Below, piece by piece: positions 17,175-26,049 of a DNA stretch of 56,272 nucleotides. Source of the DNA: an uncultured Synergistales bacterium (GTDB lineage: Bacteria; Synergistota; Synergistia; Synergistales; Aminobacteriaceae); the NCBI GenBank assembly GCA_905235735.1, contig CAJOMU010000010.1:1-56272 (forward strand), read 5' to 3'. How positions within the stretch are numbered: position 1 is the stretch's first letter; the number at the start of each line of letters is the position of its first letter. Made by a program: the position numbers and the translations under genes. The notes below the pieces were generated by a model that had not been told where the DNA came from, searched no databases, and saw only the letters and a list, made by a program, of their open reading frames with translations.

Positions 17175-17521
17175 CTCATTGATAAATTTAATCCGTAAAA
17201 TTACGTATAGGAGTTTTCAGATTTTTAGTGTATCATACTCACCGTTCTACGGGAAATACGTAGAAGGAAATCGTCAAACTAACGCAGAACGTAAAATCTG
17301 ACGGCAATGAATTGAGGTGCTACAACCCCGTTAAGCCATTAGGAGAGAGTTCAAGGCGAAGGTAACGCAGGAGGTCGGAGTTAAAACCTCTGTAACTGTG
17401 AAAGAGCAGAAAGGAAACAAGGTAACTTTCCGTACCCCCACAGCTCAGGGTTTAGAAATAAAGACTGAGTGCGTAACAAAGACGATAGTTCATTGACAAT
17501 TTAATAAGGGGGTTTCTTATA
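17175..17521 (+). other. 347-base gap: long leader or decayed coding remnant before the SLH-porin
   Basis: No intact gene. A possible -10 element TGTATCAT is at 17229-17236. Just after it is a hairpin TTCTACG / CGTAGAA (17245-17265), followed by smaller inverted repeats GGAGGT / ACCTCT and GGAAA / TTTCC. Read on the plus strand, three adjacent stretches look protein-like but in shifting frames: FYGKYVEGNRQ (from 17245), then SDGNELRCYNPVKPLGES (from 17297), then FKAKVTQEVGVKTSVTV up to a TGA at 17490. That pattern suggests a short gene broken by two compensating frameshifts. A structured 5' leader of the abundant porin mRNA is the other reading. Confidence 0.4.
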
Positions 17522-19138
17522 ATGAAGAAATTAGCAGTTTTACTCGCGATCGTTTCAGTCGCAGTTCTCGCTGCCCCGGCTCTTTCGGCAACCAACCCGT
17601 TCATGGACGTACCGATGAACCACTGGGCATATGATGCAATCGGTCAGTTAGCAGCACATGGTATCCTCTCAGGTTATCCTGATGGACTCTACAAAGGCAA
17701 GCAGCCTACAACACGTTACGAGATGGCTTCAGCATTAGCCAGAGCACTCGCAGTTGTTGATATGACAAAGGCAAGCAAGCAGGATGTAGAGATGCTCAAG
17801 AGATTAGTCGTTGAGTTCAAAGATGAACTTGAAGCACTCGGTGTAAGAGTAGATGAGCTTGATGAGAGAGTAAGAGTACTTGAGAACAGGCTCGGCGGAT
17901 GGCACATTCACGGAACGTTAGTGCTTGATATTATGAATGAGAGCAGATACAGTGCAGGAGATTCATTCGGTGCTGACGGAGACGGCTCAATCAAATTCGA
18001 TGAAGCGCGTTTATTCTTCGAGCGTACATTTGGTGAAAATGGAGATTATTTCTTCCGTGCAAGACTTCGTAACGAGGGTTCAAGCCACGGCGGGAATGCA
18101 GATGCTGGTAATAACAGCGCATACTTCGACAGATTCTATGTTGAGATGCCGTTCTTCGGAGACACCAAGCTCACAGTTGGACGTTTCAGCTGGGCATGGG
18201 AAGGTGCTTACAAGATCTCTGACGCAGGTAATGGTGAGGGTTTGCCGGCGACAGGAGGTTGGACTGGAGACCAGTTACTCACAGACTGGACATGGACAGG
18301 TCTTGGCTTAACGAAGAATTTCGGAATGGGCCAGGTTGATGTAGCGTTTGCACATCCAGATCAGGACTGGACAAATTTTTCTGAGGGTACAGGCATAGAT
18401 AACTGGATGATCATGGCAAGAGGTACATTCCAGTTCACAGAGCAGGTCGGATTTGACATCGGCGGTGTGGCATTCATCGGTGATAACGCAGAGTATGGCC
18501 CTGTGCAGGATACATCGGGTAACTACTATGGTGCATCATTCAATAATCTGTGGACAATATTCGCAGGTTTGCGTTTCAACTTCAACGAGAATATTGCTTT
18601 GAAGGGTATTTACTACCATCAGAAAGTGGATACAGAGTGGCTTGATACTACTGCTCAATCTGACTGGTATGAGTACGGCTACGGCATTCTTGACGGCAAT
18701 GAATATAAAGATAATGCAAATCACTGGGCAGTAATGGTTGATGTGAAACAGGAAGCATTGAAGTTCACCAGCTTATGGCTTGAGTACGGCCAGTATGATC
18801 AGGGCTTTACAGTCCGTAACACGACCGGCATATTCTACAGTGATCTTAATGGCAGGCAGATGGCCAATACGGATATTAAGTACTGGAGAGTTGGACTTGG
18901 CCAGCAGTGGACGGAGAAGTTCGGAACGTACCTGTTCTACTATGGATATACGCGTTCAGATGCATCCATCAACAGCAATGGTGAGTATGAGGATCTGAAG
19001 CCTTACGAATATGGTCTTGGCCTTAGGTATAAGCTCAATGACTACACGACAATGGGTCTGAACTACATGCACGCCGACAAAGATGATGGCGAAGATGAGG
19101 ATAACATTGTCAGATTCAGAACATCGATAGCGTTCTAA
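17522..19138 (+). CDS. SLH-domain outer-membrane porin (OmpM-like)
   Basis: A 538-residue envelope protein. It has a signal peptide ending LSA (about residue 23), one SLH domain at 25-78 (NHWAYDAIGQLAAHGILSGYPDG, then TRYEMASALARAL), and a short coiled coil at about 88-125 (LGVRVDELDERVRVLENRL). A beta-rich barrel of about 400 residues follows and ends in Phe. This is the plan of porins in Synergistota, Veillonella and Deinococcus, where the SLH domain holds the outer membrane to the cell wall. The RBS GGGGG and lysine-rich start fit high expression, and a strong terminator follows. Confidence 0.93.
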   Translation: MKKLAVLLAIVSVAVLAAPALSATNPFMDVPMNHWAYDAIGQLAAHGILSGYPDGLYKGKQPTTRYEMASALARALAVVDMTKASKQDVEMLKRLVVEFKDELEALGVRVDELDERVRVLENRLGGWHIHGTLVLDIMNESRYSAGDSFGADGDGSIKFDEARLFFERTFGENGDYFFRARLRNEGSSHGGNADAGNNSAYFDRFYVEMPFFGDTKLTVGRFSWAWEGAYKISDAGNGEGLPATGGWTGDQLLTDWTWTGLGLTKNFGMGQVDVAFAHPDQDWTNFSEGTGIDNWMIMARGTFQFTEQVGFDIGGVAFIGDNAEYGPVQDTSGNYYGASFNNLWTIFAGLRFNFNENIALKGIYYHQKVDTEWLDTTAQSDWYEYGYGILDGNEYKDNANHWAVMVDVKQEALKFTSLWLEYGQYDQGFTVRNTTGIFYSDLNGRQMANTDIKYWRVGLGQQWTEKFGTYLFYYGYTRSDASINSNGEYEDLKPYEYGLGLRYKLNDYTTMGLNYMHADKDDGEDEDNIVRFRTSIAF

Positions 19139-19250
19139 TCTAAGTCGAAGGGAAAGAGTTCGGAGCTGAATTTTCCGGAAAGGTTTTGATGAAATTCTTC
19201 GGGGGAAGAGCGGAGAATAAAGCAAAGAACTTAATGAAGTAAGAATCAAC

Positions 19251-19290
19251 AAAAACGGGGTTTTCCGAGTGTGGGAGACCTCGTTTTTTT
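19251..19290 (+). terminator. rho-independent terminator after the porin
   Basis: AAAAACGGGGT pairs with ACCTCGTTTTT (one G-U pair) around a 16-base loop and ends in seven T residues. The 110 bases between the porin stop and this hairpin hold nothing recognisable. Confidence 0.85.
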
Positions 19291-19332
19291 ATGCACTTTT
19301 TTAGCCCCTCACGTTGTACAATATATCTCATC

Positions 19333-20085
19333 ATGAAAAACTCGAAAAACTCGAAAAACTTGAATATCTCAGATTTATATCAGCAATTATGCAATGCAGT
19401 CGATACGTTACATTTCACTTGGCCCGTCGAAGTCGTGTATAATCCTTTGCGTTATGCATGGCACGGTTTCAATCAGTACAACGATATGTACTCTCACGGA
19501 CAAAAGCGCGTTGTCTTTCTCGGAATGAATCCAGGCCCTTGGGGAATGGCTCAAACTGGAATTCCATTCGGCGAGATTAACGCAGTCAAAAATTTTCTGC
19601 ACATCAATTCCATAAACATAAACTCCCCAGACAATGAACATCTCAAATATCCAGTAAGAGGTCTCGAATGCGTGAAGTCAGAAGTCAGCGGTAAAAGGTT
19701 ATGGGGATTGTTCAGACAGCGTTACGGAACGGCAGAAGAATTTTTCCGTGAGCATTTCGTTCTGAATTACTGCCCGTTACTGTTCATCGCAAGGAATGAC
19801 AAAGACAGTCTAAGGAATTATACGCCAGACAGAATCAGGCAGGATGAAAGCATGTTTTTATTTGAACTCTGCGATATGTGCCTGATGAAAGTGATTGAGA
19901 TTCTTGAACCTCAATATGTCGTAGGGATTGGGAATTTCGCATACAAACAAGCAAGGAAGGCGTTAGTCGGAATGAACGTGAACATCTCGAAGATTTTGCA
20001 TCCCAGTCCTGCATCACCGGCTGCAAATAAAGGCTGGGCAGAAAAAGCAACAGAACAATTGAAAGAAGCAGGTGTATGGATATGA
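19333..20085 (+). CDS. SMUG1-type uracil-DNA glycosylase
   Basis: Removes uracil and oxidised pyrimidines from DNA. The SMUG1 motifs are clear: GMNPGPWGMAQTGIPFGE (active site, with the Asn of GMNPGP) near residue 70, and HPSPASPAANKGW near the C-terminus, which inserts into the helix. I start it at the ATG at 19333; the frame extends up into the preceding terminator, which cannot be coding. The first codons are a 9-base repeat giving Lys-Asn-Ser three times. There is no good RBS. It overlaps the acylphosphatase gene by 4 bases. Confidence 0.9.
   Translation: MKNSKNSKNLNISDLYQQLCNAVDTLHFTWPVEVVYNPLRYAWHGFNQYNDMYSHGQKRVVFLGMNPGPWGMAQTGIPFGEINAVKNFLHINSININSPDNEHLKYPVRGLECVKSEVSGKRLWGLFRQRYGTAEEFFREHFVLNYCPLLFIARNDKDSLRNYTPDRIRQDESMFLFELCDMCLMKVIEILEPQYVVGIGNFAYKQARKALVGMNVNISKILHPSPASPAANKGWAEKATEQLKEAGVWI
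19335..19361. repeat. 9-base in-frame tandem repeat, 3 copies
   Basis: gaaaaactc three times (last copy with one change), encoding the repeated Lys-Asn-Ser at the start of the glycosylase. Copy changes would keep the frame. Confidence 0.85.
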
Positions 20086-20381
20086 GTTATGACGATAAAA
20101 GTGATTTCGTGAGAGTTCGTGCACTGGTCAACGGCAGAGTTCAGCATGTAGGATTCAGATATTGGGCATGTGAAATGGCTGAACGTCTTGGCCTCACTGG
20201 CTGTGTTCAGAATTTATCTGACGGCAGAGTCGAGGTTGTATTTCAGGGTAAGCCCGAACTAGTGAATGAGATGAAAGAAAAATTACGTTACGGGCCTTCA
20301 ATGGCAATCGTGAGACAGGTGATATTTTATCGTGAACGCGTGAAAGAAGACGAAACTAATTTTGATTCTGTGTACTGGTAA
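20082..20381 (+). CDS. acyP: acylphosphatase
   Basis: A small enzyme hydrolysing acyl phosphates. The signature NGRVQHVGFRYWACEMA carries the catalytic Arg, and the catalytic Asn is in GCVQNLSDGRVEVVFQG. From the ATG at 20082 it is 99 residues, a normal length. This ATG overlaps the glycosylase stop as ATGA and has AGGTG at better spacing than the ATG at 20076. A 44-base gap separates it from larB. Confidence 0.93.
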   Translation: MSYDDKSDFVRVRALVNGRVQHVGFRYWACEMAERLGLTGCVQNLSDGRVEVVFQGKPELVNEMKEKLRYGPSMAIVRQVIFYRERVKEDETNFDSVYW

Positions 20382-20425
20382 TTATCATCTGTGTTATCAT
20401 TTCCACGAGGTGAATTTATTTCTTT

Positions 20426-21190
20426 ATGAATGACATCAAGCAAATCCTTCAAGAACTTCACGATAATAATATAACAGTTGATGAGGCATACCTGAAACTC
20501 AAAGAAAAACCTTTTGAGGATATTGGGTATGCTAAAGTTGACCTTCACAGAAAACTTAGGCAAGGTGCTTCGGAAGTCATTTACGGTGCAGGCAAAACTC
20601 CCGAACAGATTGCAGGCATAATTAACGTAATGCGTGAACATAATCAGAATGCAATACTCATCACCAGACTATCACATGATGCATATAAAGACTTAAAGCG
20701 TATGGGCTGTGAGATTGAATATCATGCTGATGCCAGAGCTGGTATATCTGGAACAATTCCAACTCCTGAAGGCTCAAAGGCTATCGTCGTTGCAACAGGA
20801 GGAACAAGCGATATTCCAGTTGCAGAGGAGGCTGCACTAACAGCTGAAGTTTTAGGCAACAGGGTATCACGTCTCTATGATGTAGGCGTTGCTGGTCTTC
20901 ACCGTATGCTTTCACACATTGACGAGATAATGAATGCAAGTGCCATAATTGCTGTTGCAGGCATGGAAGGTGCACTTGCGAGCGTTCTCGGAGGTCTCGC
21001 TGACTGTCCCGTTATTGCTGTGCCTACAAGCGTAGGTTATGGTGCTTCTTTCGGCGGACTGTCTGCATTGCTCGCTATGCTGAATTCATGTGCAAGCGGC
21101 GTTACTGTCGTGAATATCGATAACGGATTTGGTGCAGGATATTTCGCCTCAATGATAAACAGAATCAGGACGGAAGGTGAATCAAAATGA
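20426..21190 (+). CDS. larB: nickel-pincer cofactor biosynthesis protein LarB
   Basis: Pyridinium-3,5-biscarboxylic acid mononucleotide synthase, which carboxylates nicotinic acid adenine dinucleotide in the first step of the nickel-pincer cofactor pathway. The C-terminal half is related to PurE (VVATGGTSDIPVAEEAALTAE, and AVAGMEGALASVLGGLADCPVIAVPTSVGYG). The N-terminal DLHRKLRQGASEVIYGAGKT is typical of LarB. Length 254 fits. larC, larE and a lactate racemase are not in the window, so the partner genes must lie elsewhere. Overlaps the next gene by 4 bases. Confidence 0.94.
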   Translation: MNDIKQILQELHDNNITVDEAYLKLKEKPFEDIGYAKVDLHRKLRQGASEVIYGAGKTPEQIAGIINVMREHNQNAILITRLSHDAYKDLKRMGCEIEYHADARAGISGTIPTPEGSKAIVVATGGTSDIPVAEEAALTAEVLGNRVSRLYDVGVAGLHRMLSHIDEIMNASAIIAVAGMEGALASVLGGLADCPVIAVPTSVGYGASFGGLSALLAMLNSCASGVTVVNIDNGFGAGYFASMINRIRTEGESK

Positions 21191-21798
21191 AAAAATTTCT
21201 TGTCTGCATAATCATAGTTCTAATGTGTTCTTCGTGTGCATTCACTGAATCAGAATCATTCGACATTGCCGGAAGATGGCTCATTAAAGGTGTCGGTCAT
21301 GTAGATAAAAGTTTTGTGCGTTCAAGTCTCGAACTGAGCGGTTACATGAACATTCAGACTTCAGGAATAAGCGGGGATATACAGCTTCTCGAAAGTTATG
21401 ACGGATACCTCAGAATAGATGCTACTACTCTGGACATTAAAGTTTATGATAAGCACATGGAAAACGGAATCAGAACCTCAGTGCCAGTTCCTACAAGAAT
21501 TCCAACAGCAGATTATCCGATTGAACTTCCCGCAATAACAACAGATGACGGTATCACATACAAAATAACAATAACAGGTTCAAACTCAGGGACAGTAACG
21601 ATAACAGGCGTTATAAGAGACGTATCCGTGATTGGAGACGTTGATCTTGATTCAGACTGCAAGTTCTGGAGAAATGGTACACCTGAACCAAAAATAGATG
21701 AAAGTAAAAACAGCGGCTGTAATTCCAGCCTGAATATATTAACGCTCATATTGATTTTGATTTTCGTTACGGGGGTGCAAAAGCGTGTTCGGAACTGA
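21187..21798 (+). CDS. secreted protein with Synergist-CTERM-like tail
   Basis: Function unknown. The 203-residue protein has a signal peptide with a cysteine at residue 17 (LMCSSCAF), which could be a lipobox, then a beta-rich domain rich in Thr and Ser. It ends in SGCNSS, a hydrophobic helix and basic residues (VQKRVRN). That tripartite end matches my recollection of the Synergist-CTERM sorting signal, in which a Gly-Cys motif precedes the helix. It starts as ATGA over the larB stop and overlaps the mreB GTG start by 14 bases, so it sits inside the larB-mreB-flagellar gene string. It may be an envelope protein made together with shape and flagellar genes. Confidence 0.7.
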   Translation: MKKFLVCIIIVLMCSSCAFTESESFDIAGRWLIKGVGHVDKSFVRSSLELSGYMNIQTSGISGDIQLLESYDGYLRIDATTLDIKVYDKHMENGIRTSVPVPTRIPTADYPIELPAITTDDGITYKITITGSNSGTVTITGVIRDVSVIGDVDLDSDCKFWRNGTPEPKIDESKNSGCNSSLNILTLILILIFVTGVQKRVRN

Positions 21799-22831
21799 CA
21801 TAGGCATTGACTTGGGAACTGCTACAGTTCTGATTTACGAGAAAAGGCACGGCGTTGTTCTACGTGAACCTTCTGTTGTTGCTGTAGATCAGGATACAGG
21901 TGATATTCTTGCTGTAGGTTATGAAGCTAAAAGCATGGTCGGACGTACTCCGGGAAGCATTACGTCAGTCAGGCCATTACGAGACGGAGTGATTGCGAAT
22001 TATGCCATGACTGAGGCAATGTTACAGCACTTCATGAGACGCGTAACTAAAGGTTCACAACGTTTCTTCAGGAACAGAGCCATGATTTGCGTCCCCTCTG
22101 GTGCTACTGATGTCGAAAGGCGTGCAGTCCTCGAAGCTGCTCTTGAGGTTGGTGCACGTGAAGCATATCTCATTGAGGAACCTATGGCTGCCGCTATCGG
22201 TGCTAATCTCAATGTCGAAGAAGCAAGAGGCAAAATGATTGTCGATATTGGAGGAGGCACTACGGATATTGCAGTTATATCGCTCGGAGGAGTAGTAGTG
22301 TCTAAATCTCTAAGATTAGGCGGAGATAAATTCGATGAAGGCATCATGCGTTACCTCAGAAGACAGTACAACCTCGCAATCGGAGACCAGACAGCAGAAA
22401 ACTTGAAAATTATGATTGGCACATGCACTCCCCTCGAACAAGACCAGAGAATGATAGTTAAAGGACGCGATTTAGTTCAGGGATTGCCAAGACAAATTGA
22501 AGTTACTAGTTCAGCGGTGAACATGGCCATTGGTGAAATGGTTCAGACACTTGTAGACGGAATTCGTAATGTACTCGAATTAACTCCTCCTGAATTATCC
22601 GCCGACATTATTGACAGAGGTATAGTTCTAACCGGCGGAGGTGCTTTGCTTCACGGATTGCCCGAACTCATTGCTCAGCAGACAGGCATTAACTGTTTCA
22701 CGGCAGAGAACCCAATGGAAAGCGTTGCATTAGGAACAGGTAAGGCACTCGCTGAAATAGAAAATCTCAAAAATACCGGCAGAAGTTCAATGCTGGTTAA
22801 TCTCAAACGTTCAAGCCGTAAGCACTACTAG
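21785..22831 (+). CDS. mreB: rod-shape-determining protein MreB
   Basis: Bacterial actin homologue that organises side-wall synthesis. The phosphate-1 loop DIGIDLGTATVLIY, phosphate-2 DIGGGTTDIAVISLGG, the VPSGATDVERRAV segment and the adenosine loop LTGGGALLHGLPEL are all present. It is 348 residues, the usual length. The GTG start at 21785 has GGGGGTG upstream and overlaps the previous gene. The following 10 bases lead directly to flgF, so mreB is the head of the flagellar rod genes. mreC and mreD are not here. An Mbl-type paralogue role is possible. Confidence 0.96.
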   Translation: MFGTDIGIDLGTATVLIYEKRHGVVLREPSVVAVDQDTGDILAVGYEAKSMVGRTPGSITSVRPLRDGVIANYAMTEAMLQHFMRRVTKGSQRFFRNRAMICVPSGATDVERRAVLEAALEVGAREAYLIEEPMAAAIGANLNVEEARGKMIVDIGGGTTDIAVISLGGVVVSKSLRLGGDKFDEGIMRYLRRQYNLAIGDQTAENLKIMIGTCTPLEQDQRMIVKGRDLVQGLPRQIEVTSSAVNMAIGEMVQTLVDGIRNVLELTPPELSADIIDRGIVLTGGGALLHGLPELIAQQTGINCFTAENPMESVALGTGKALAEIENLKNTGRSSMLVNLKRSSRKHY

Positions 22832-22841
22832 AGGTGATTAA

Positions 22842-23654
22842 ATGCACAGAGGAATATACGAAGCAGCATCAGGAATGCTCGTTCAGGAAACACATTTAGA
22901 CGTAATAACGAATAATCTCGCTAACGTTGATACTCCCGGATATAAACGCAGGATTAGTGCAACAGCAGATTTTTCAGCATTACTTGACGACATCGAAAAG
23001 GTATCAGAGGACGGTGAAACTAAACTTGCTACTGTTCTGCCTGCCGATATGCCCTTCAAGGGAAGACGGATTATAGGTTCGGTTGCACTCGCCGCTGTTT
23101 TCTCTGAGGACGTTATGGACACTTTTCCCGGAGTTCTGAAAACTACTGAAAGCCCTCTTGATGTCGCTATTGACGGTAAAGGTTTCTTCGCCGTTACTGA
23201 CGCTAACGATAATAGGTTCTATACTCGTGAAGGAAATTTCGTGCTCGATAATAACGGCAATATAGTTACCCCCAATGGAATGCAGCTTCAGGGTGAAGGA
23301 GGCGCAATAAACGTAGGGAATAATGCACGCGATATTGCAATCAATCATACAGGTCAGGTTATCGTGAATGGCAATGAGGTTGTCGGACGTATCGTTGCAT
23401 ATAACTTCGAGAGACCCACATATCTCCGTCATGAAGGAAAGAACCTGCTCGTTCCCACAGAACAATCAGGTGAAGCTGAACAGATAGAAAACCTCAAACT
23501 CTGGAACGGTGCACTCGAAATGTCGAACGTTGAAGTAGTTACAGAAATGGTTAGAATGATTGAGGCTCAGAGAATTTATGAAGGAGCATCAAAGGCACTC
23601 ATGACACATGACGAAAATACAAGCAGAATGATAACGTCATTCAGTCGAGGATAA
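22842..23654 (+). CDS. flgF: flagellar basal-body rod protein FlgF
   Basis: Proximal rod protein of the flagellar axial family. The N-terminal rod signature is GIYEAASGMLVQETHLDVITNNLANVDTPGYKR, the central part is beta-rich, and the C-terminal helix is EMSNVEVVTEMVRMIEAQRIYEGASKAL. At 270 residues it resembles FlgF/FlgG; I call it FlgF because it precedes the closer FlgG match. Ten bases after mreB and 21 before flgG. Confidence 0.9.
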   Translation: MHRGIYEAASGMLVQETHLDVITNNLANVDTPGYKRRISATADFSALLDDIEKVSEDGETKLATVLPADMPFKGRRIIGSVALAAVFSEDVMDTFPGVLKTTESPLDVAIDGKGFFAVTDANDNRFYTREGNFVLDNNGNIVTPNGMQLQGEGGAINVGNNARDIAINHTGQVIVNGNEVVGRIVAYNFERPTYLRHEGKNLLVPTEQSGEAEQIENLKLWNGALEMSNVEVVTEMVRMIEAQRIYEGASKALMTHDENTSRMITSFSRG

Positions 23655-23675
23655 CAGGATAGGAGGAAATGAATA

Positions 23676-24467
23676 ATGCTTAGGTCATTATGGACTAGCG
23701 CATCAGGAATGATTGCACAGCAGACACACCTTGATGTAGTTACTCATAACTTAGCGAACGTTAATACACAAGGCTACAAGAAGAGACGTGCTGACTTCGA
23801 GGATTTAATGTATCAGATTTACCGCGAACCCGGTGCTCCCATTGAAGGCGGCTCTGTCGTTCCTACAGGTGTTCAGGTTGGTCTCGGTACTCGCGTAACA
23901 GCTACACCGAGCTTCATGGTTCAGGGTAACTTTCAGATTACGGACGGCCCATTGGATTGGGTTATTGTTGACGATAACGGGTTCTTTCAGGTCAACTTGG
24001 GAAACGGTCAGATAGGTTATACCAGAGGAGGCTCATGGCAGATTGACGATCAGGGTCAGATAGTGAATGAAGACGGATATTTGCTTGAACCCGCAATTAC
24101 AATTCCTGAAAACGCACAGGAAATTCAATTATCACCCACAGGCGTAGTAAGTGTTCGTATTGCCGATGAGACAGCATTACAGGAATTAGGTCAGATTGAA
24201 CTCGCAAGATTCATTAACCCTACAGGACTTCGTGCTATCGGTGATAGATTGTTCGTTCAGACTGATGCTAGCGGTGAACCTATCACTGGTGCTCCAGGTC
24301 AGGACGGAATGCCTCAGGTAAGGCAGAATGTCATCGAGATGTCCAACGTTCAGGTTGTCGAAGAAATGGTCGAGATGATTGTCGCACAGAGAGCATATGA
24401 GGCTAATTCTAAAGGCATTCAGACAGCAGATGACTTGCTGAGAATAGCTAACGGATTGAAACGTTAA
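23676..24467 (+). CDS. flgG: flagellar basal-body rod protein FlgG
   Basis: Distal rod protein, 263 residues, usual for FlgG. It starts LRSLWTSASGMIAQQTHLDVVTHNLANVNTQGYKK and carries the FlgG-type insertion FEDLMYQIYREPGAP, which controls rod straightness. It ends EMVEMIVAQRAYEANSKGIQTADDLL. RBS AGGAGG. It lies between flgF and flgA. Confidence 0.95.
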   Translation: MLRSLWTSASGMIAQQTHLDVVTHNLANVNTQGYKKRRADFEDLMYQIYREPGAPIEGGSVVPTGVQVGLGTRVTATPSFMVQGNFQITDGPLDWVIVDDNGFFQVNLGNGQIGYTRGGSWQIDDQGQIVNEDGYLLEPAITIPENAQEIQLSPTGVVSVRIADETALQELGQIELARFINPTGLRAIGDRLFVQTDASGEPITGAPGQDGMPQVRQNVIEMSNVQVVEEMVEMIVAQRAYEANSKGIQTADDLLRIANGLKR

Positions 24468-24476
24468 AGACGAACC

Positions 24477-25436
24477 ATGAAACATAAAACTTTTATGCAG
24501 GAGTGTCTGATTATGATGCTCCTGTTTTTTGTCGCAGTTAATCAGGCTGAATCAGCTCAGAACATAAAGATTGAAATTCCAGATGTGATTTATGCGTCAG
24601 GGAATTCATTCACACTTGGCCAAGTCGCAAAGATTTCAGGAGGCAATTCACGCACTCGAAGAATATTATCGTCATTGAATGTCTACCCAGACGGAAACAT
24701 TCTCACACGAAGAGAAGTGTTAAGAGCTATAGGTGATAGTGATGCAAGTGATGCAAGAATTGAACTCTATATGCCGGAACATTCACGCATTGAAGCTCCT
24801 GATTACGAAGGCAATCTCACAGATACAGATTCAAGAGTGCAGAATGATTCATGTTCTGTTTCAAGTTTAGTCCCAATCATAAAATCACTCTCTGCATGGA
24901 ACGGTGATGTTGAAGTCTCCGCATCTTCTCCTGTTCCCGACGGAAGGCTCATTGACCCCGCAAGCATTGTTCCCGGTACACCTGCCGCTAAGTTGAGATT
25001 TCGCGATAACACAGGCAAGATACGTTCTCTGAGTGTGAGACTGACATGGACACAGAACGTTATGTTTGCACGCAGGAATATTCGCAAAGGAGACAGAATT
25101 AATGTTCAGGATTTGGTATCTCGTCCGATGAAAATCACAAGGCCAGGTGCTTATGTTGAAAATGCAAATCAAATCGCAGGCTTCACTGCCAACAGGAATA
25201 TAAAACAGGGTGAAGCAATTTTATTGAGCAATCTCACAAGCTCAAATGTAGTGAAGAAAGGAAGACGCGTTAAGATTATTGCGCGTTATGGTGCCGCATC
25301 TGCAACTGCTGACGGTGTTACTCTCGAAGACGGAAGGCCAGGTGAATGGGTAAAAGTTAGACGCGCTGATGATAAACGTGTAACATTGAGAGCCAGAATC
25401 ATAAATGAGAATTCAGTTGAAGTTCAGGTAGAATAA
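24477..25436 (+). CDS. flgA: flagellar P-ring assembly chaperone FlgA
   Basis: Periplasmic chaperone for FlgI. There is an N-terminal signal peptide (to about residue 27, ending AESA) and a variable middle domain. The C-terminal SAF domain at about 195-319 contains ARRNIRKGDRINVQDLV, NRNIKQGEAILLSNL and a closing VRRADDKRVTLRARIINENSVEV. Typical order next to flgH and flgI. The RBS before the ATG at 24477 is weak. Confidence 0.9.
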   Translation: MKHKTFMQECLIMMLLFFVAVNQAESAQNIKIEIPDVIYASGNSFTLGQVAKISGGNSRTRRILSSLNVYPDGNILTRREVLRAIGDSDASDARIELYMPEHSRIEAPDYEGNLTDTDSRVQNDSCSVSSLVPIIKSLSAWNGDVEVSASSPVPDGRLIDPASIVPGTPAAKLRFRDNTGKIRSLSVRLTWTQNVMFARRNIRKGDRINVQDLVSRPMKITRPGAYVENANQIAGFTANRNIKQGEAILLSNLTSSNVVKKGRRVKIIARYGAASATADGVTLEDGRPGEWVKVRRADDKRVTLRARIINENSVEVQVE

Positions 25437-25466
25437 TTCAAAATAATTCAATCGGAGGTGTATTTA

Positions 25467-26045
25467 ATGTACAGAAAAATTTTCACGGCAGTATGTCTCG
25501 TCTTGTGCCTCACAGTTTCAGCTTATGCTGCGTCTTTATGGGACGATAATGCGAACTGGTTCGGCGATTCAAGACCGGGCAGAGTTGGCGACATCGTAAC
25601 AGTTCTCGTCAATGAACGTACTGACGCTAAAGATGAGGCTACTATGGACATCAGCAAGTCATCATCAAATAACATTAATGACGGTGCGAACGGTACAAGC
25701 ATATTGAGCTTTCTCAGGGGATTAACATTCGCCACAACTAATTCTTCGGCTGGCGACGGCTCTGTTGAACGCAAACATCACGCTACTGCAACTCTCGCAT
25801 GTATCATAACGGAAGTCCTCCCTAATGGTAATCTCGTTATCGAAGGCACAAGAGATGTCCGCACAAGTGATGAGATATTACAGTTTCAGCTCGTAGGCGT
25901 TATACGTCCTCAGGATGTCAATGCGGATAACCAGATTTCAAGCAGGCTTATTGCGAACGCTGAGATTGCAGTCAAAGGCAGAGGCATAATCTCAAAAACT
26001 CAGAAGCCCGGAGTTATAACCCAGATATTGCAGGCGGTGTTTTAA
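25467..26045 (+). CDS. flgH: flagellar L-ring protein FlgH
   Basis: Outer-membrane ring protein of the flagellum; its presence shows that the cell has an outer membrane. The protein has a signal peptide ending AYA, then SLW, a RPGRVGDIVTVLVNE core and the C-terminal GVIRPQDVNADNQISSRLIANAEI. In many species FlgH is a lipoprotein, but no lipobox cysteine is visible here. I start it at the ATG at 25467; the GTG at 25458 is part of the Shine-Dalgarno region. 192 residues. Confidence 0.93.
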   Translation: MYRKIFTAVCLVLCLTVSAYAASLWDDNANWFGDSRPGRVGDIVTVLVNERTDAKDEATMDISKSSSNNINDGANGTSILSFLRGLTFATTNSSAGDGSVERKHHATATLACIITEVLPNGNLVIEGTRDVRTSDEILQFQLVGVIRPQDVNADNQISSRLIANAEIAVKGRGIISKTQKPGVITQILQAVF

Positions 26046-26049
26046 AACC

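Noticed and set aside
17175-17521. Cobalamin or similar riboswitch before the porin
   Set aside because: GTAACTGTGAA and GGGAA look a little like cobalamin-box pieces, but their order and spacing do not fit and no B12 box follows.
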